Origin: Slackia exigua ATCC 700122
GTDB lineage: Bacteria > Actinomycetota > Coriobacteriia > Coriobacteriales > Eggerthellaceae
NCBI RefSeq assembly: GCF_000162875.1
Contig: NZ_GG700631.1
Location: forward strand, 110,258 to 174,257
Length of the DNA: 64,000 nucleotides
Reading direction: 5' to 3'
Shown here: positions 34,160 to 42,839 of the stretch, piece by piece
Layout of the letters: every line of letters starts with the position of its first letter
How positions within the stretch are numbered: position 1 is the first letter of the stretch
The notes under the pieces: model-generated
Databases searched by the model: none
Told to the model about the DNA's origin: nothing
What the model saw: only the letters and a program-made list of their open reading frames with translations
Position numbers and translations under genes: made by a program

Positions 34160-35122
34160 ATGGGAATCCTCTATCAAGCAGCCGACCCGATCTATTGGGC
34201 GATATGGGTGTTCGTGCTTTTCGCGCTGATGGCCTTCAACGAACTCGGCCGCGTGAAGCCTTGGTGCGGACTGGCCCTGTTCGCCGTCGTCCCGATCGTG
34301 CTCACCCTATTCGTCTGGCCCCAAACCGCCGCGCCCGGCAACGAATACGGCACCGGCACCTGGTTCAACTGGGTCAAGACCTACTCCGCCCTTGCCGGCT
34401 GCCTCGGCTTCATGGCCCTGCGCTTCGTGAAGTGGCAGGGCGCGGACGGCACGACGCACCACCTGTACGAGAAGAGATGGGCGCTCTGCTTCCCGCCATT
34501 CATCCTTGCTCTCAACATCGCCGAGGCGGTGATCAGGGATTTCCAGGTATACGGATTCGGTCTTTGGGAAGGCGGCCTGGTCGAGAACCTGTGGACCATC
34601 TCGGGGCCGTGGAACATCATGAACGGCATCGCCGGCATCCTGAACATCGTGACGATCTGCGGGTGGTTCGGCATCTTCATTTCGAAGGATCGTTCTAAGG
34701 ATATGATCTGGCCCGATATGATCTGGGCATGGATCATCGCCTACGACCTCTGGAACTTCGCCTACACCTACAACTGCATCTCCGACCATTCGGCCTATTG
34801 CGGCTTGGCGCTGCTGCTCGCATGCACCATCCCCACGTTCTTCATCAAGCGCGGCGCATGGCTGCAGCACCGCGCCCAGACGCTGGCGCTCTGGATCATG
34901 TTCGTCATGACCGTGCCCCAGTTCGCCGACGTGCTGGCGCCCATCCCGACGACCCACAACCCCACGGCATTCTTCATCGTGAGCCTCGTCGCCCTAGCAT
35001 CGAACGCGGCTGTGGCGGCCTACCAGCTCCATCGCATGCGCACGCGGAAGCTGAACCCGCTGAAGGACCAGATCTATGCCGATACGAAGGTCTATCGGCG
35101 CGTAGCGGACGAGAACCGCTGA
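34160..35122 (+). CDS. Multi-spanning membrane protein (DUF5692-like), copy 2
   Basis: Encodes 320 residues, again with eight to nine helices. It shares the order and spacing of NIAEAVIRDF, IMNGIAGILNIV and IAYDLWNFAYTYNCIS with copy 1, while overall identity looks low, suggesting an old duplication or a heterodimer. Acidic and aromatic residues within the membrane (RDF, WNF, YTYN) could form a substrate or metal site. GAGGAGC precedes ATG 34160; the longer open frame has no site. The 150-bp gap after copy 1 shows no terminator. Confidence 0.8.
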   Translation: MGILYQAADPIYWAIWVFVLFALMAFNELGRVKPWCGLALFAVVPIVLTLFVWPQTAAPGNEYGTGTWFNWVKTYSALAGCLGFMALRFVKWQGADGTTHHLYEKRWALCFPPFILALNIAEAVIRDFQVYGFGLWEGGLVENLWTISGPWNIMNGIAGILNIVTICGWFGIFISKDRSKDMIWPDMIWAWIIAYDLWNFAYTYNCISDHSAYCGLALLLACTIPTFFIKRGAWLQHRAQTLALWIMFVMTVPQFADVLAPIPTTHNPTAFFIVSLVALASNAAVAAYQLHRMRTRKLNPLKDQIYADTKVYRRVADENR

Positions 35123-35159
35123 CGGGACGGACCTCTTCCAAGCGAATTCAAGCGCTTCC

Positions 35160-35391
35160 TCACGCGCTCGCCGACATGTCGACAGCCTCCCCCGCGCTCG
35201 CGCTTGCGCCGTCGTACTCGACGCCGTTCACGTAGAGCGTATGGCCGTTCAGGTCGATGCTGCCCGACACGCAGGCAAGGCTCGTGGTGTGGCACCGGTG
35301 ATCCCTGGGCATTCGTTTCTCCCGCGCAGCCGACGAGCGAGAACGCCAGCGCAGCCGTAAGGCCTGCGGTTTCGATAAGATGCTTCTTCAT
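35160..35391 (-). pseudogene. Frameshifted small lipoprotein
   Basis: The ATG at 35391 opens KKHLIETAGLTAALAFSLVG followed by the lipobox Cys, a clear lipoprotein signal. After about ETNAQGSP the sensible frame moves by one base and reads TSLACVSGSIDLNGHTLYVN, then GVEYDGASASAGEAVDMSAS and a stop at 35160-35162. A single-base deletion or insertion near 35300 explains this. The original protein was about 75 residues. A sequencing error is the main alternative. Confidence 0.55.
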
Positions 35392-35505
35392 GGTCGTGCC
35401 TCCGTTCGCGTTTCCGCCTGATACCGGAGGCGATAGCCGCTCAAACTGAAAAGCGTCTGAACGATGAAGCATCTAAGCCGACCGAAGATACCCCGCCGCG
35501 CCAGG

Positions 35506-36495
35506 CTAATCACCGTATCGAAGCACCAGGTCGCGAAGCGCCTCGCGCGACAGCGGGTCGGGCACGACGAATATCTCGTTATCCTCGAGCGCCTGCGCGA
35601 GCTTCCGATACGCCTGCGCCTGACTGCTTTCCGGAGCATGCTCCACGACCGTCTTCTGATGGGCTTCCGCTTTTTGCACGAGCGCGTCTCGCGGCACGAC
35701 GCCGAGCACAGGACACCCGATCGCCTTGGCGAACCCGCTCACCAAATCCATCTCACGCTCGACATTGCGGCAGTTGCAGATGATCCCCCCGATGCGTGCC
35801 TGCCCCGACGAGGCGTAGCGGCGCACGCCCTTGCAGATGTTGTTTGCCGCATACAGCGACATCATCTCGCCGCTGGTCACGAGATATATCTCGCGGGCGA
35901 ACCCCTGGCGGATCGGCATCGCGAACCCACCGCACACGACATCGCCGAGAACATCGTAGAAGACGAAGTCAAGCGAGTCGTCGATCAGGCCTTTGCGTTT
36001 GATGAGATCGATCGCCGCGATTATCCCGCGACCCGCGCACCCCACGCCCGGCTCGGGGCCGCCGGCCTCTATGCATGCTATGCCTGCGAATCCCGTCTTC
36101 ACCACGTCGCCGACGCCTTCTTCGAGACGGGATCCTCGAGAAAGCGCGCGCACCTGCTCAAGCACCGTATCGTTCAAGAACTCCCCGGTAAGCATCGAAG
36201 TGCAGTCGGCTTTCGGATCGCACCCGACCACCATCACCTTGCGGCCGGCGGACGCCAGGGCGGCCGCTATGTTCTGGCTTACGGTCGATTTGCCGATCCC
36301 GCCCTTCCCGTAGAACGCCACCTGACGCGGTTCGGTACCTCGATCCTGATGAGAGTAGGTCCCCTGTTGAAGACCGATGCCCTGACGCGGGTCGGATATC
36401 GATCGCGGGCCACTGCCCTGATGCAGGTTGATTTCCTGTTGCACGTCAATCTCTCGGCGCAAGCTGGAGCCGGACCGCCCGTTCGCGTTATCCAT
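35506..36495 (-). CDS. NifH-like nitrogenase-family reductase (Fe protein)
   Basis: Encodes 329 residues. After an unusual 57-residue Gln/Gly/Arg-rich extension comes a near-canonical NifH: P-loop [46 protein letters not shown] (first cluster Cys, plus the Arg that is ADP-ribosylated in NifH) and [18 protein letters not shown] (second cluster Cys). It should form a homodimer bridged by one [4Fe-4S] cluster and deliver electrons with ATP hydrolysis to the NifD/K-like pair encoded upstream. AAGGGAGAG precedes the start, so the extension is probably translated. It is the last gene of the operon, 12 bp after nifK-like. Confidence 0.93.
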   Translation of the reverse strand: MDNANGRSGSSLRREIDVQQEINLHQGSGPRSISDPRQGIGLQQGTYSHQDRGTEPRQVAFYGKGGIGKSTVSQNIAAALASAGRKVMVVGCDPKADCTSMLTGEFLNDTVLEQVRALSRGSRLEEGVGDVVKTGFAGIACIEAGGPEPGVGCAGRGIIAAIDLIKRKGLIDDSLDFVFYDVLGDVVCGGFAMPIRQGFAREIYLVTSGEMMSLYAANNICKGVRRYASSGQARIGGIICNCRNVEREMDLVSGFAKAIGCPVLGVVPRDALVQKAEAHQKTVVEHAPESSQAQAYRKLAQALEDNEIFVVPDPLSREALRDLVLRYGD

Positions 36496-36507
36496 GACGT
36501 CTCTCCC

Positions 36508-38067
36508 TTAGAAATAGCGTGCGATCGGAAGCTCATGCGGTTCGAGCGAAGCTTCTTCCGCTTCAATGAGCGCACCGGCGATGTCGCGCAGCAGACGAAT
36601 CGTCCCGCGATACCCCATGTACGAATCGATGAAAGAAAGCGACCGATCCGCATTGGGAAACCCCACCCTCACCAAAGGAACGCCCGCGCGCGCCGCCAAA
36701 CGCTTGTTCCTGCTGTCGCCCAGGATGATATCCACGGAATGCGCCGCCAGCCACTCCTCCGCATCGAGCCAATCGGAAGGGACAAGCACTGCGCATGGCA
36801 AAACGTTTGCGGCGCTTCGCTCCCCCGACGCGGAGGCGATGCACCCCTGCAGACGCTCCTCGAAATCGGAGGCGGTATCGCCCGCCACGACGCAAGCGGG
36901 CACCATTCCCGCATCCACCAAGAATCCCGCCAAGCCGCATGCCGCGTCAGCGTCGCAGATCACCATGGCGCGCTTGCCATAGAGCAGATCGGCCTGCGAC
37001 ATCAGGGCTTCGACCGCCCGGCGACGCTGCTCGGCGATGCGGTCCGGCACCACGCGACCCGACATCTCATGGGCCGCCCTCACGATCGCATCGGAGGCCG
37101 TGACGCCTATGGGAAGCGCGGATCGCACGATACGGGCAAGCGGCGACGCTTCTTCGAAGGCGCGCGCCGCCGCTTCGGTCGCCTCGATCCCGATGAACAA
37201 CCCGAATCCGCACGATGCGACTTCTTCGATCCTGCGCAGCGGCGTCCCTCCCGGAGGGTAGATATCGGCCGCATCCGAGGGCCGCACGTCATACACGTCG
37301 CGTATATCAGGCAACATGATCGTATCTGCGAAGAACGGAGCGACCAGCTCCTCGATGGCTTCGACGTCCGCCGGATCGCACCACCCGGGCACCAAGAGCG
37401 CCCTGTCGCCACGCAGCCCGCACGTATTCACGCCTCCGCTGTCGGCATCGCCCCGATCGGACCACGTTTCCGAACATGGGGAATGCACCTCGGACTGCGA
37501 AAGCCATGCATCCGATCGCGCAGGATGGGCATCGAGCCGCGATAGCGGCGCTTCCTGGCGCAAGGGACGCGCCAACTGACCGATCATCGCCGCGACGCAC
37601 GCGCCGTACCCTGCAAGATGCGAACCGGTGTAGCTCGGCGTCGAAACCCAAACCGCACGCTTCCCCTCAGGAACATCCAGCCTGTCGACGATGCCCTGCA
37701 TATCGTCGCCGATCGTTTCAGAAAGGCACGTGGTGAACAGCACGATGGTTTCAGGGTCGTACAGCCGGAAGACGTTCGCGACCGCCTCGCGGACGTTGTC
37801 TTCTCCCCCATACATCGCCGCCCGATCGTCGAGCATCGTGGACGGAACGTGCAGCACGCGCTGGAAATGCCGCGCGATCTCCATTCGCTGAAAACGCACG
37901 CATCCTGATGCGCCGTGCGACAGCGGCATCGCTCGATGGATGCCGAAAGCCGCGTACATCGCGCCGAGCGACATGCAAGGATTCAAGGGGTCTATGGTCA
38001 AATCGCGACGATCGGGCCTATCGCCGAACGTGCATTCGTCGCTTGTCCTGCGCGCCGGATCATCCAT
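36508..38067 (-). CDS. NifK-like nitrogenase component 1 beta subunit
   Basis: Encodes 519 residues. The N-terminal third follows NifK closely: NPCMSLGAMYAAFGIHRAMP, SHGASGCVRFQ and LFTTCLSETIGDDMQGIV carry the three P-cluster-type cysteines, and MYGGEDNVREAVANVFRLYD matches the FGG helix. An insertion of low-complexity, Ser/Asp-rich sequence lies at about 165-210 (ARSDAWLSQSEVHSPCSETW). The C-terminal half keeps the Rossmann-type domains. It overlaps the nifD-like gene by 8 bp, so the two are made together. It is probably a heterotetramer with the NifD-like subunit. Confidence 0.88.
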   Translation of the reverse strand: MDDPARRTSDECTFGDRPDRRDLTIDPLNPCMSLGAMYAAFGIHRAMPLSHGASGCVRFQRMEIARHFQRVLHVPSTMLDDRAAMYGGEDNVREAVANVFRLYDPETIVLFTTCLSETIGDDMQGIVDRLDVPEGKRAVWVSTPSYTGSHLAGYGACVAAMIGQLARPLRQEAPLSRLDAHPARSDAWLSQSEVHSPCSETWSDRGDADSGGVNTCGLRGDRALLVPGWCDPADVEAIEELVAPFFADTIMLPDIRDVYDVRPSDAADIYPPGGTPLRRIEEVASCGFGLFIGIEATEAAARAFEEASPLARIVRSALPIGVTASDAIVRAAHEMSGRVVPDRIAEQRRRAVEALMSQADLLYGKRAMVICDADAACGLAGFLVDAGMVPACVVAGDTASDFEERLQGCIASASGERSAANVLPCAVLVPSDWLDAEEWLAAHSVDIILGDSRNKRLAARAGVPLVRVGFPNADRSLSFIDSYMGYRGTIRLLRDIAGALIEAEEASLEPHELPIARYF

Positions 38068-39556
38068 CTTGCCTACCCTCCGTCAGCCATGAGGGTTCCG
38101 TATCCAGCCAATGCCCCAATTCGGATGCTATAGCCAGATCGCGGGCGAAGCTCATGAACCCTTCGAACCCTCCGTAGTCCGTGCCGCGCTCGTCGGAAAG
38201 GAACTTCTCGGAGCGCATGGGCGTTCGGATCCTGCCGAACCGCTGTTCTACGCCGGCGAAGCATATATCAGGATTCAATATCGAAAGCGCATCGGTCACC
38301 TCGCGCGAGGAAAACGTCGCGCGCACCCAGTCCGCATCTCGCGCAGATACCGGACGCAACGCATGCTCGCAGCCCGGAAGCGACGCTCTGCGTTCGCCCG
38401 ACGGAAACCCCGAACAGGCGATCCTTCCGGCCAACGCGACGGGGACGTTCATGCAGAATCCTTGGTCCGTATAGTGCTGCGCAGCATAATCAGGAGCGAT
38501 CATGATCACATCCATACCCAGTTCAAGAGCCATGGTGGCGAAGGCATCGCTCCGGAAGATATCTTCGAATATGACCGCGATGCGTCTGGCGTAGCGTTCC
38601 CGCGCCCTCTCGAGCGCAGGCGCGATGCGCTCCATCGACGCCGAGATGACCTGCTCGGTCTTGAGATCAAGCTCCTCCGACCCGAAAGAGCGCGCCATGG
38701 CGCGAAGCGATCTCGCGATGTTGCCGAGGCCCGTGAACGACACGCGCATGAATCCCGTTCCATACCGTTCGCCATACATCTGAGGAACGGCGTCTATCGC
38801 CTTGCCCGAATCCAGCACGATAAGGCGCGCATCCTGGCTTGCACGGATGTCCTCATAGGTGGTGGCGCCCATCAGCGAACATACGACATCGTAACCGACC
38901 TGCTCGAGCAGGGAGGAAGCGACGCCGTTCCCGAAACGGGCCGATTCGCTCATGTAATGGATGGGATAGGGTCCGCGCGGGCGCGTTTCCCGCCCCACCC
39001 ATTCCTCGAATATGCGCCTTCCCCCTATAAGCCAGCCGGGCTCGCGTTTGAATCCCTCGCATGACAGCGCGAGCACGTCGATTCCATGGCGGATGGCGGC
39101 ATCGCGCGCCACTTGCTCGATATCGTCGCCGATGATGCCGACCGGACAGGTGGCGCACACCGCTATCGCTTCCGGATGGTAGCGGGCCACTGCCTCGTCG
39201 ATGGCGTTAGCGAGCTTCTCTTCCCCTCCGAACACGATGTCCGACTCATCCATGCAGGTGACGAATGTGCGCGCCGCGAACGCGGGAACCTCGACAGATG
39301 CCGCCGTCGCATCGGCGCCTTCCTTCGCGTTCGCACCTACACCCAGACCGGGACCTTCGCAACCGCTGATGCCCGCGTAATAGGCGCAGCCTATCGGTCC
39401 GTGCGAGATGAGCAGGACATCGCTGATTCCGCCGAGCATAAGCCCGCGGCATGCCATGTAGCAGCATCCGCCTCCGTAGAACACGCCGGGAATCGGCATG
39501 AGCCTTCGTTCGACGGCCGATGCCCCATCGCTCGGACCGTTTCGAGCATCGATCAT
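38060..39556 (-). CDS. NifD-like nitrogenase component 1 alpha subunit
   Basis: Encodes 498 residues. NifD-type motifs occur in order: GGGCCYMACRGLMLGGI and LISHGPIGCAYYAGISG, DIVFGGEEKLANAIDEAV, VCATCPVGIIGDDIEQVARD, and SCEGFKREPGWLIGG, preserving the three alpha-side P-cluster cysteines. The region equivalent to the FeMo-cofactor Cys of NifD reads RLIVLDSGKAID with no Cys. The equivalent of the cofactor His (HSWDY) reads RGTDYGGFEGFMSFARDL with no His. It therefore should not hold FeMo-co, and probably binds its substrate or a different cofactor there. GGAGGGGG precedes the start. It is first of the three nif-like genes. Confidence 0.9.
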   Translation of the reverse strand: MIDARNGPSDGASAVERRLMPIPGVFYGGGCCYMACRGLMLGGISDVLLISHGPIGCAYYAGISGCEGPGLGVGANAKEGADATAASVEVPAFAARTFVTCMDESDIVFGGEEKLANAIDEAVARYHPEAIAVCATCPVGIIGDDIEQVARDAAIRHGIDVLALSCEGFKREPGWLIGGRRIFEEWVGRETRPRGPYPIHYMSESARFGNGVASSLLEQVGYDVVCSLMGATTYEDIRASQDARLIVLDSGKAIDAVPQMYGERYGTGFMRVSFTGLGNIARSLRAMARSFGSEELDLKTEQVISASMERIAPALERARERYARRIAVIFEDIFRSDAFATMALELGMDVIMIAPDYAAQHYTDQGFCMNVPVALAGRIACSGFPSGERRASLPGCEHALRPVSARDADWVRATFSSREVTDALSILNPDICFAGVEQRFGRIRTPMRSEKFLSDERGTDYGGFEGFMSFARDLAIASELGHWLDTEPSWLTEGRQDG

Positions 39557-39596
39557 CTGCCCCCTCCTTCGTCAGGGGTTTCGTCGATGGGAACCT

Positions 39597-39633
39597 GCAC
39601 CGCCGCGCATGTCCGAAAGGCGCGCGGCGGTGC
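39597..39633. terminator. 12-bp hairpin between binding protein and nifD-like gene
   Basis: GCACCGCCGCGC (39597-39608) and GCGCGGCGGTGC (39622-39633) are exact inverted copies around a 13-nt loop in the 156-bp gap inside the operon. No T-run follows. It may be an attenuator, an mRNA-stability element or a partial terminator separating transport genes from reductase genes. Confidence 0.5.
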
Positions 39634-39712
39634 CGATCGTTTCAGCGGGAGAACCGATGACGGTGGCGGCAGGCCGCAACCGATCAATCCGCCCAGACTC
39701 CGAGCGATCGAG

Positions 39713-40864
39713 CTAGCGAGAGGCAGAGGCCTTCGCGCCCGTGAAGCTTATCGTCTCCTGCTGCGTAAGCTCCGCAAGCTGCTCGTCGGTCAGATCGACG
39801 TTGTAGAACAACTTGAAGAAATCGGAGATCTCTTGGTCGACGTCCATATCGATGTCCGGATAGCACACCTTGGCGAACCATTCGATACCCAGAAGGCGCA
39901 TCGCGTTCGGCGGGCGGTCGAACCAGTTGAAAGGCTGTGCCGGCGTATTGTAGACGCGCCCGTTCTGCACCGCCTGGATGTCCGCCCATTGCGGGTTCGA
40001 CACGATGTCGTCGGCAAGGACGAACCCCGAATGGCACAGGATGATCTGAGGATTCCACTCGATGACCTGCTCGATGGATACTTCGGTGCGACCCTGGCCT
40101 TTCTTCATCTCGACATCGGCGACATTGATGACGTGCACGTAGGAAAGCACCTCGGTATGGCTCGAACCTTCGGGGTCGGTGGCCAGACCGTCCGTGTTCT
40201 CGGCATAATAGACCGTCGGATGCTCGGATGCGGGAACGGCGTCGAGCTTGGAGGTGATGTCGGCGAAATGCTTCTCGTAGTAGGATGCCAGCTGTTCGCC
40301 GCGGTCGGCCTTGTCAAGCCAATCGCCCAGCTGACGATACACGGTCGCCGTATCGGCGAGGTCGCTGGAGACGACCACGACAGGAATGCCGGTCTGCGTC
40401 TGAATATCATCGGGAATGCTGGTGTCCGAACCGATGGACTTGCCGGATCCCATGTAGATGATCACGTCGGGATCAAGGGCAATGATGTCTTCGATGTTGG
40501 CGGTCACGTTCTGGCCCATCCAGCCGCCAACCACGGGCATCTTGGCAAAGTTCTCCGGAAGGTATCGCAGAGCCTCCTCGGACGGCTCGTTCACCCAGCC
40601 GATCAGCTTGTCCGGAGCAAGGGTTGCGACCGTCGCCTCCCCTGTCGGCACCGCGCAGTACACGCCCTTGACTTCGGTCGGAATGGTGACTTCGCGTCCC
40701 GCCATGTCCGTGATGGTGCGCTCGGTCGCGTGCGCGGTCGATGCGCCCTGCTGCCCGCTGGACGCCTGATCGGAATCGCTCGCAGCGGAGTTCGCACATC
40801 CCGCCAGCATGCCGAGCGCCAACATGAGCGCGAGAACCGCTGCTGTCAATCCTTTTCTCTTCAT
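39713..40864 (-). CDS. ABC importer substrate-binding lipoprotein (FhuD/BtuF type)
   Basis: Encodes 383 residues. The signal LTAAVLALMLALGMLAGC has a lipobox. The mature part is a helical-backbone receptor (PF01497-like): ERTITDMAGREVTIPTEVKG, LAPDKLIGWVNEP, and IIALDPDVIIYMG, with IEWNPQIILCHSG in the second lobe. Such proteins bind iron-siderophores, haem, corrinoids or other metal chelates. GGAAGGGAAAGG precedes the start. It lies between the ABC ATPase and the nifD-like gene on one strand, so the imported ligand is a candidate substrate or cofactor of the nitrogenase-like enzyme. Confidence 0.9.
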   Translation of the reverse strand: MKRKGLTAAVLALMLALGMLAGCANSAASDSDQASSGQQGASTAHATERTITDMAGREVTIPTEVKGVYCAVPTGEATVATLAPDKLIGWVNEPSEEALRYLPENFAKMPVVGGWMGQNVTANIEDIIALDPDVIIYMGSGKSIGSDTSIPDDIQTQTGIPVVVVSSDLADTATVYRQLGDWLDKADRGEQLASYYEKHFADITSKLDAVPASEHPTVYYAENTDGLATDPEGSSHTEVLSYVHVINVADVEMKKGQGRTEVSIEQVIEWNPQIILCHSGFVLADDIVSNPQWADIQAVQNGRVYNTPAQPFNWFDRPPNAMRLLGIEWFAKVCYPDIDMDVDQEISDFFKLFYNVDLTDEQLAELTQQETISFTGAKASASR

Positions 40865-40965
40865 CGTCCTTTCCCTTCCTTTCCCTTCCTTTCGCTCCTC
40901 TCCCGAAGCGCCTTCGGACAGACCGCCGTTTCGGCCGATATCCCTTAATGAGCGCGGTCGTCCGT

Positions 40966-41763
40966 TCAAGCCGGATCGTTCCGGTAGCGGACGACGGGCA
41001 CGCAGCTTTTCAGAAGGCCGACGTCGTCGAGGTTCTCTTCGATGATCCGCACATCCACGCCGTACGTCCCGCGCAGCGAGCGCTCGGTCACCACGTCGTC
41101 GGGCGCGCCGAACGTCACGTTCTTGCGGGTGATCAGCCCTACTTTGCTCGACGCGAGAAAGGCATGGTCGGGAAAATGCGACGTCATGACGACGGCAAGG
41201 CCTTCGTCGGTAAGATGGGAGATCTGCCTGAGAACCTTCACCTGATTCCCGTAATCGAGGCTTGCCGTGGGTTCGTCCATGATCAGGATGCTCGGCTGCT
41301 GCGCGAGGGCGCGGGCGATCAGCACCATTTGCCGTTCGCCTCCGGAAATCCGGGTGTAGAGCTTGTCGGCCAAGAAATCTATTCCGAGATGCTCGAGGCA
41401 CGAGCGGGCATATGCCGTGTCCGTTGCGGACGGCGAGGCCATGGCGCCTATGCGGGCCACGCGCCCCATGGTCACGACATCGATCACCGAATAGGCGAAC
41501 GGCGGAGTGTGACTCTGAGGGACGTATCCTACCTGCCGCGCGATCTCGCGCACCGTCATGGCATCCATGTCGCGGCCGTCTATCAAGATCGACCCGGCGA
41601 GCGGCTTGAGAAATCCCAGCATGCCGCGAAAGAGCGTGGTCTTGCCGACGCCGTTCGGGCCGAGCAGGCAGAGCGTTTCTCCCCCGGACACGGAAAACGA
41701 GATGCCTTCGAGGATAGGCTCTCGAGCGTAGCCTACCGACAGATTGCGAACCTCGAGCTCCAT
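40966..41763 (-). CDS. FecE/BtuD-type ABC importer ATPase
   Basis: Encodes 265 residues. Walker A is LLGPNGVGKTTLF, the Q-loop VGYVPQSHTPPFAYS, the signature ISGGERQMVLIARAL, Walker B ILIMDEPTASLD and the switch VVMTSHFPDHA. The pattern fits type II importers of iron chelates and corrinoids. The C-terminal 35 residues (GTYGVDVRIIEENLDDVGLL) extend past the core. The start overlaps the permease stop as TGATG. It is co-transcribed with the permease and, after a 101-bp gap, the binding protein. Confidence 0.92.
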   Translation of the reverse strand: MELEVRNLSVGYAREPILEGISFSVSGGETLCLLGPNGVGKTTLFRGMLGFLKPLAGSILIDGRDMDAMTVREIARQVGYVPQSHTPPFAYSVIDVVTMGRVARIGAMASPSATDTAYARSCLEHLGIDFLADKLYTRISGGERQMVLIARALAQQPSILIMDEPTASLDYGNQVKVLRQISHLTDEGLAVVMTSHFPDHAFLASSKVGLITRKNVTFGAPDDVVTERSLRGTYGVDVRIIEENLDDVGLLKSCVPVVRYRNDPA

Positions 41764-42824
41764 CAGGCCCACGTCCTCTTCCCTTTGACCAGCAGGTAGA
41801 TGAAGAACGGAGCGCCGATGATCGCGGTCGCGACCGAAAGGGGAATTTCCAGGGAAAGCAGGCAGCGGCACACATCGTCGATCACGAGCAGGAAAATCGC
41901 ACCGATCAGCAGGGACGCCGGGAGCAGCTGCCGGTAGTTGGGCCCCACGATCATGCGGGAAAGATGCGGGATGACGAGGCCCACCCAGCCGACCATCCCC
42001 GCCGCAGCGACGGAGGCTGCCGTGACCAACGTCGCGCAACCGATGAACAACGCTCTGACGAACGCCGTATTCACGCCGAGCGCCCGAGCTTCCTCGTCGC
42101 CGAACGAGAGCACATTGACCTGATAGCGAAGCAGCAGCATGGGAACGACGCCGATCAGGAAAGGAACGACTAGCATGGGCAGGTCGTCGGGTTTGGTGCC
42201 CGAAAGCCCGCCCATCAGCCAATAGGTGATCGAAGGCAGGGTATCGTCGGGATCCGCGACATATTTCGTGATGGATATGAACGCCTGGAACAAAGCCGAG
42301 ACCACCATGCCGGAAAGAACGAGGCTGAGCGTCATGTCGTTGCCGCGACTGACCGTCTTGCCCACCGCGTAGGTGAGCATGACCGCGACGATGCCGACGG
42401 CGAAGGCCGAGGCCTGCACGAAGAACGCGTTGAGGCCGAGCAGGAGCGCATAGCATGCGCCGCACCCAGCGCCGGCCGACGCGCCGAGCAGGTCGGGCGA
42501 GACCATCGGGTTCTTGAACAGCCCTTGAAAGCTTGCGCCCGCCGACGAGAGCGCGGCCCCGATGACGATGGCGCCGATGATGCGGGGGAACCGGACCTGC
42601 ATGATAACCGTGACGATAGCCGGCGCTACGTCGTAGGAGGTGCCGAAGAGCTGATTCGACGTCACCTGGAGGACTTCGCCGACCGTCATGTCGTAATGGC
42701 CGAGCGTGAACGAGTACAGCGCAACGGCGACGAGGATGGCAGACAGCACGGCAAGCGTGCTCCTATAGACAAGTCGGTTTCTCTTCTTCACTACGCACCT
42801 CGTTGCGCGGGCGATACGTCCCAT
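41763..42824 (-). CDS. FecCD-family ABC importer permease
   Basis: Encodes 353 residues with about ten membrane helices. Family hallmarks are RFPRIIGAIVIGAALSSAGA followed by SFQGLFKNPMVSPDLLGASA, the coupling segment SFGDEEARALGVNT, and the VGWVGLVIPHLSRMIVGPNY loop. It forms the homodimeric channel of a type II ABC importer. It is the first gene of the six-gene operon (permease, ATPase, binding protein, nifD-, nifK-, nifH-like). A GTG ten codons in could also start translation. Confidence 0.93.
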   Translation of the reverse strand: MGRIARATRCVVKKRNRLVYRSTLAVLSAILVAVALYSFTLGHYDMTVGEVLQVTSNQLFGTSYDVAPAIVTVIMQVRFPRIIGAIVIGAALSSAGASFQGLFKNPMVSPDLLGASAGAGCGACYALLLGLNAFFVQASAFAVGIVAVMLTYAVGKTVSRGNDMTLSLVLSGMVVSALFQAFISITKYVADPDDTLPSITYWLMGGLSGTKPDDLPMLVVPFLIGVVPMLLLRYQVNVLSFGDEEARALGVNTAFVRALFIGCATLVTAASVAAAGMVGWVGLVIPHLSRMIVGPNYRQLLPASLLIGAIFLLVIDDVCRCLLSLEIPLSVATAIIGAPFFIYLLVKGKRTWA

Positions 42825-42839
42825 CTGCCGTCCATTGGC

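Noticed and set aside
35506-39556. Reading the nifH/D/K-like genes as a nitrogen-fixation (nitrogenase) operon
   Set aside because: FeMo-cofactor ligand positions are missing in the NifD homologue, the NifK homologue carries a non-standard insertion, and no cofactor-assembly genes are present; nitrogenase-like is the supported level.
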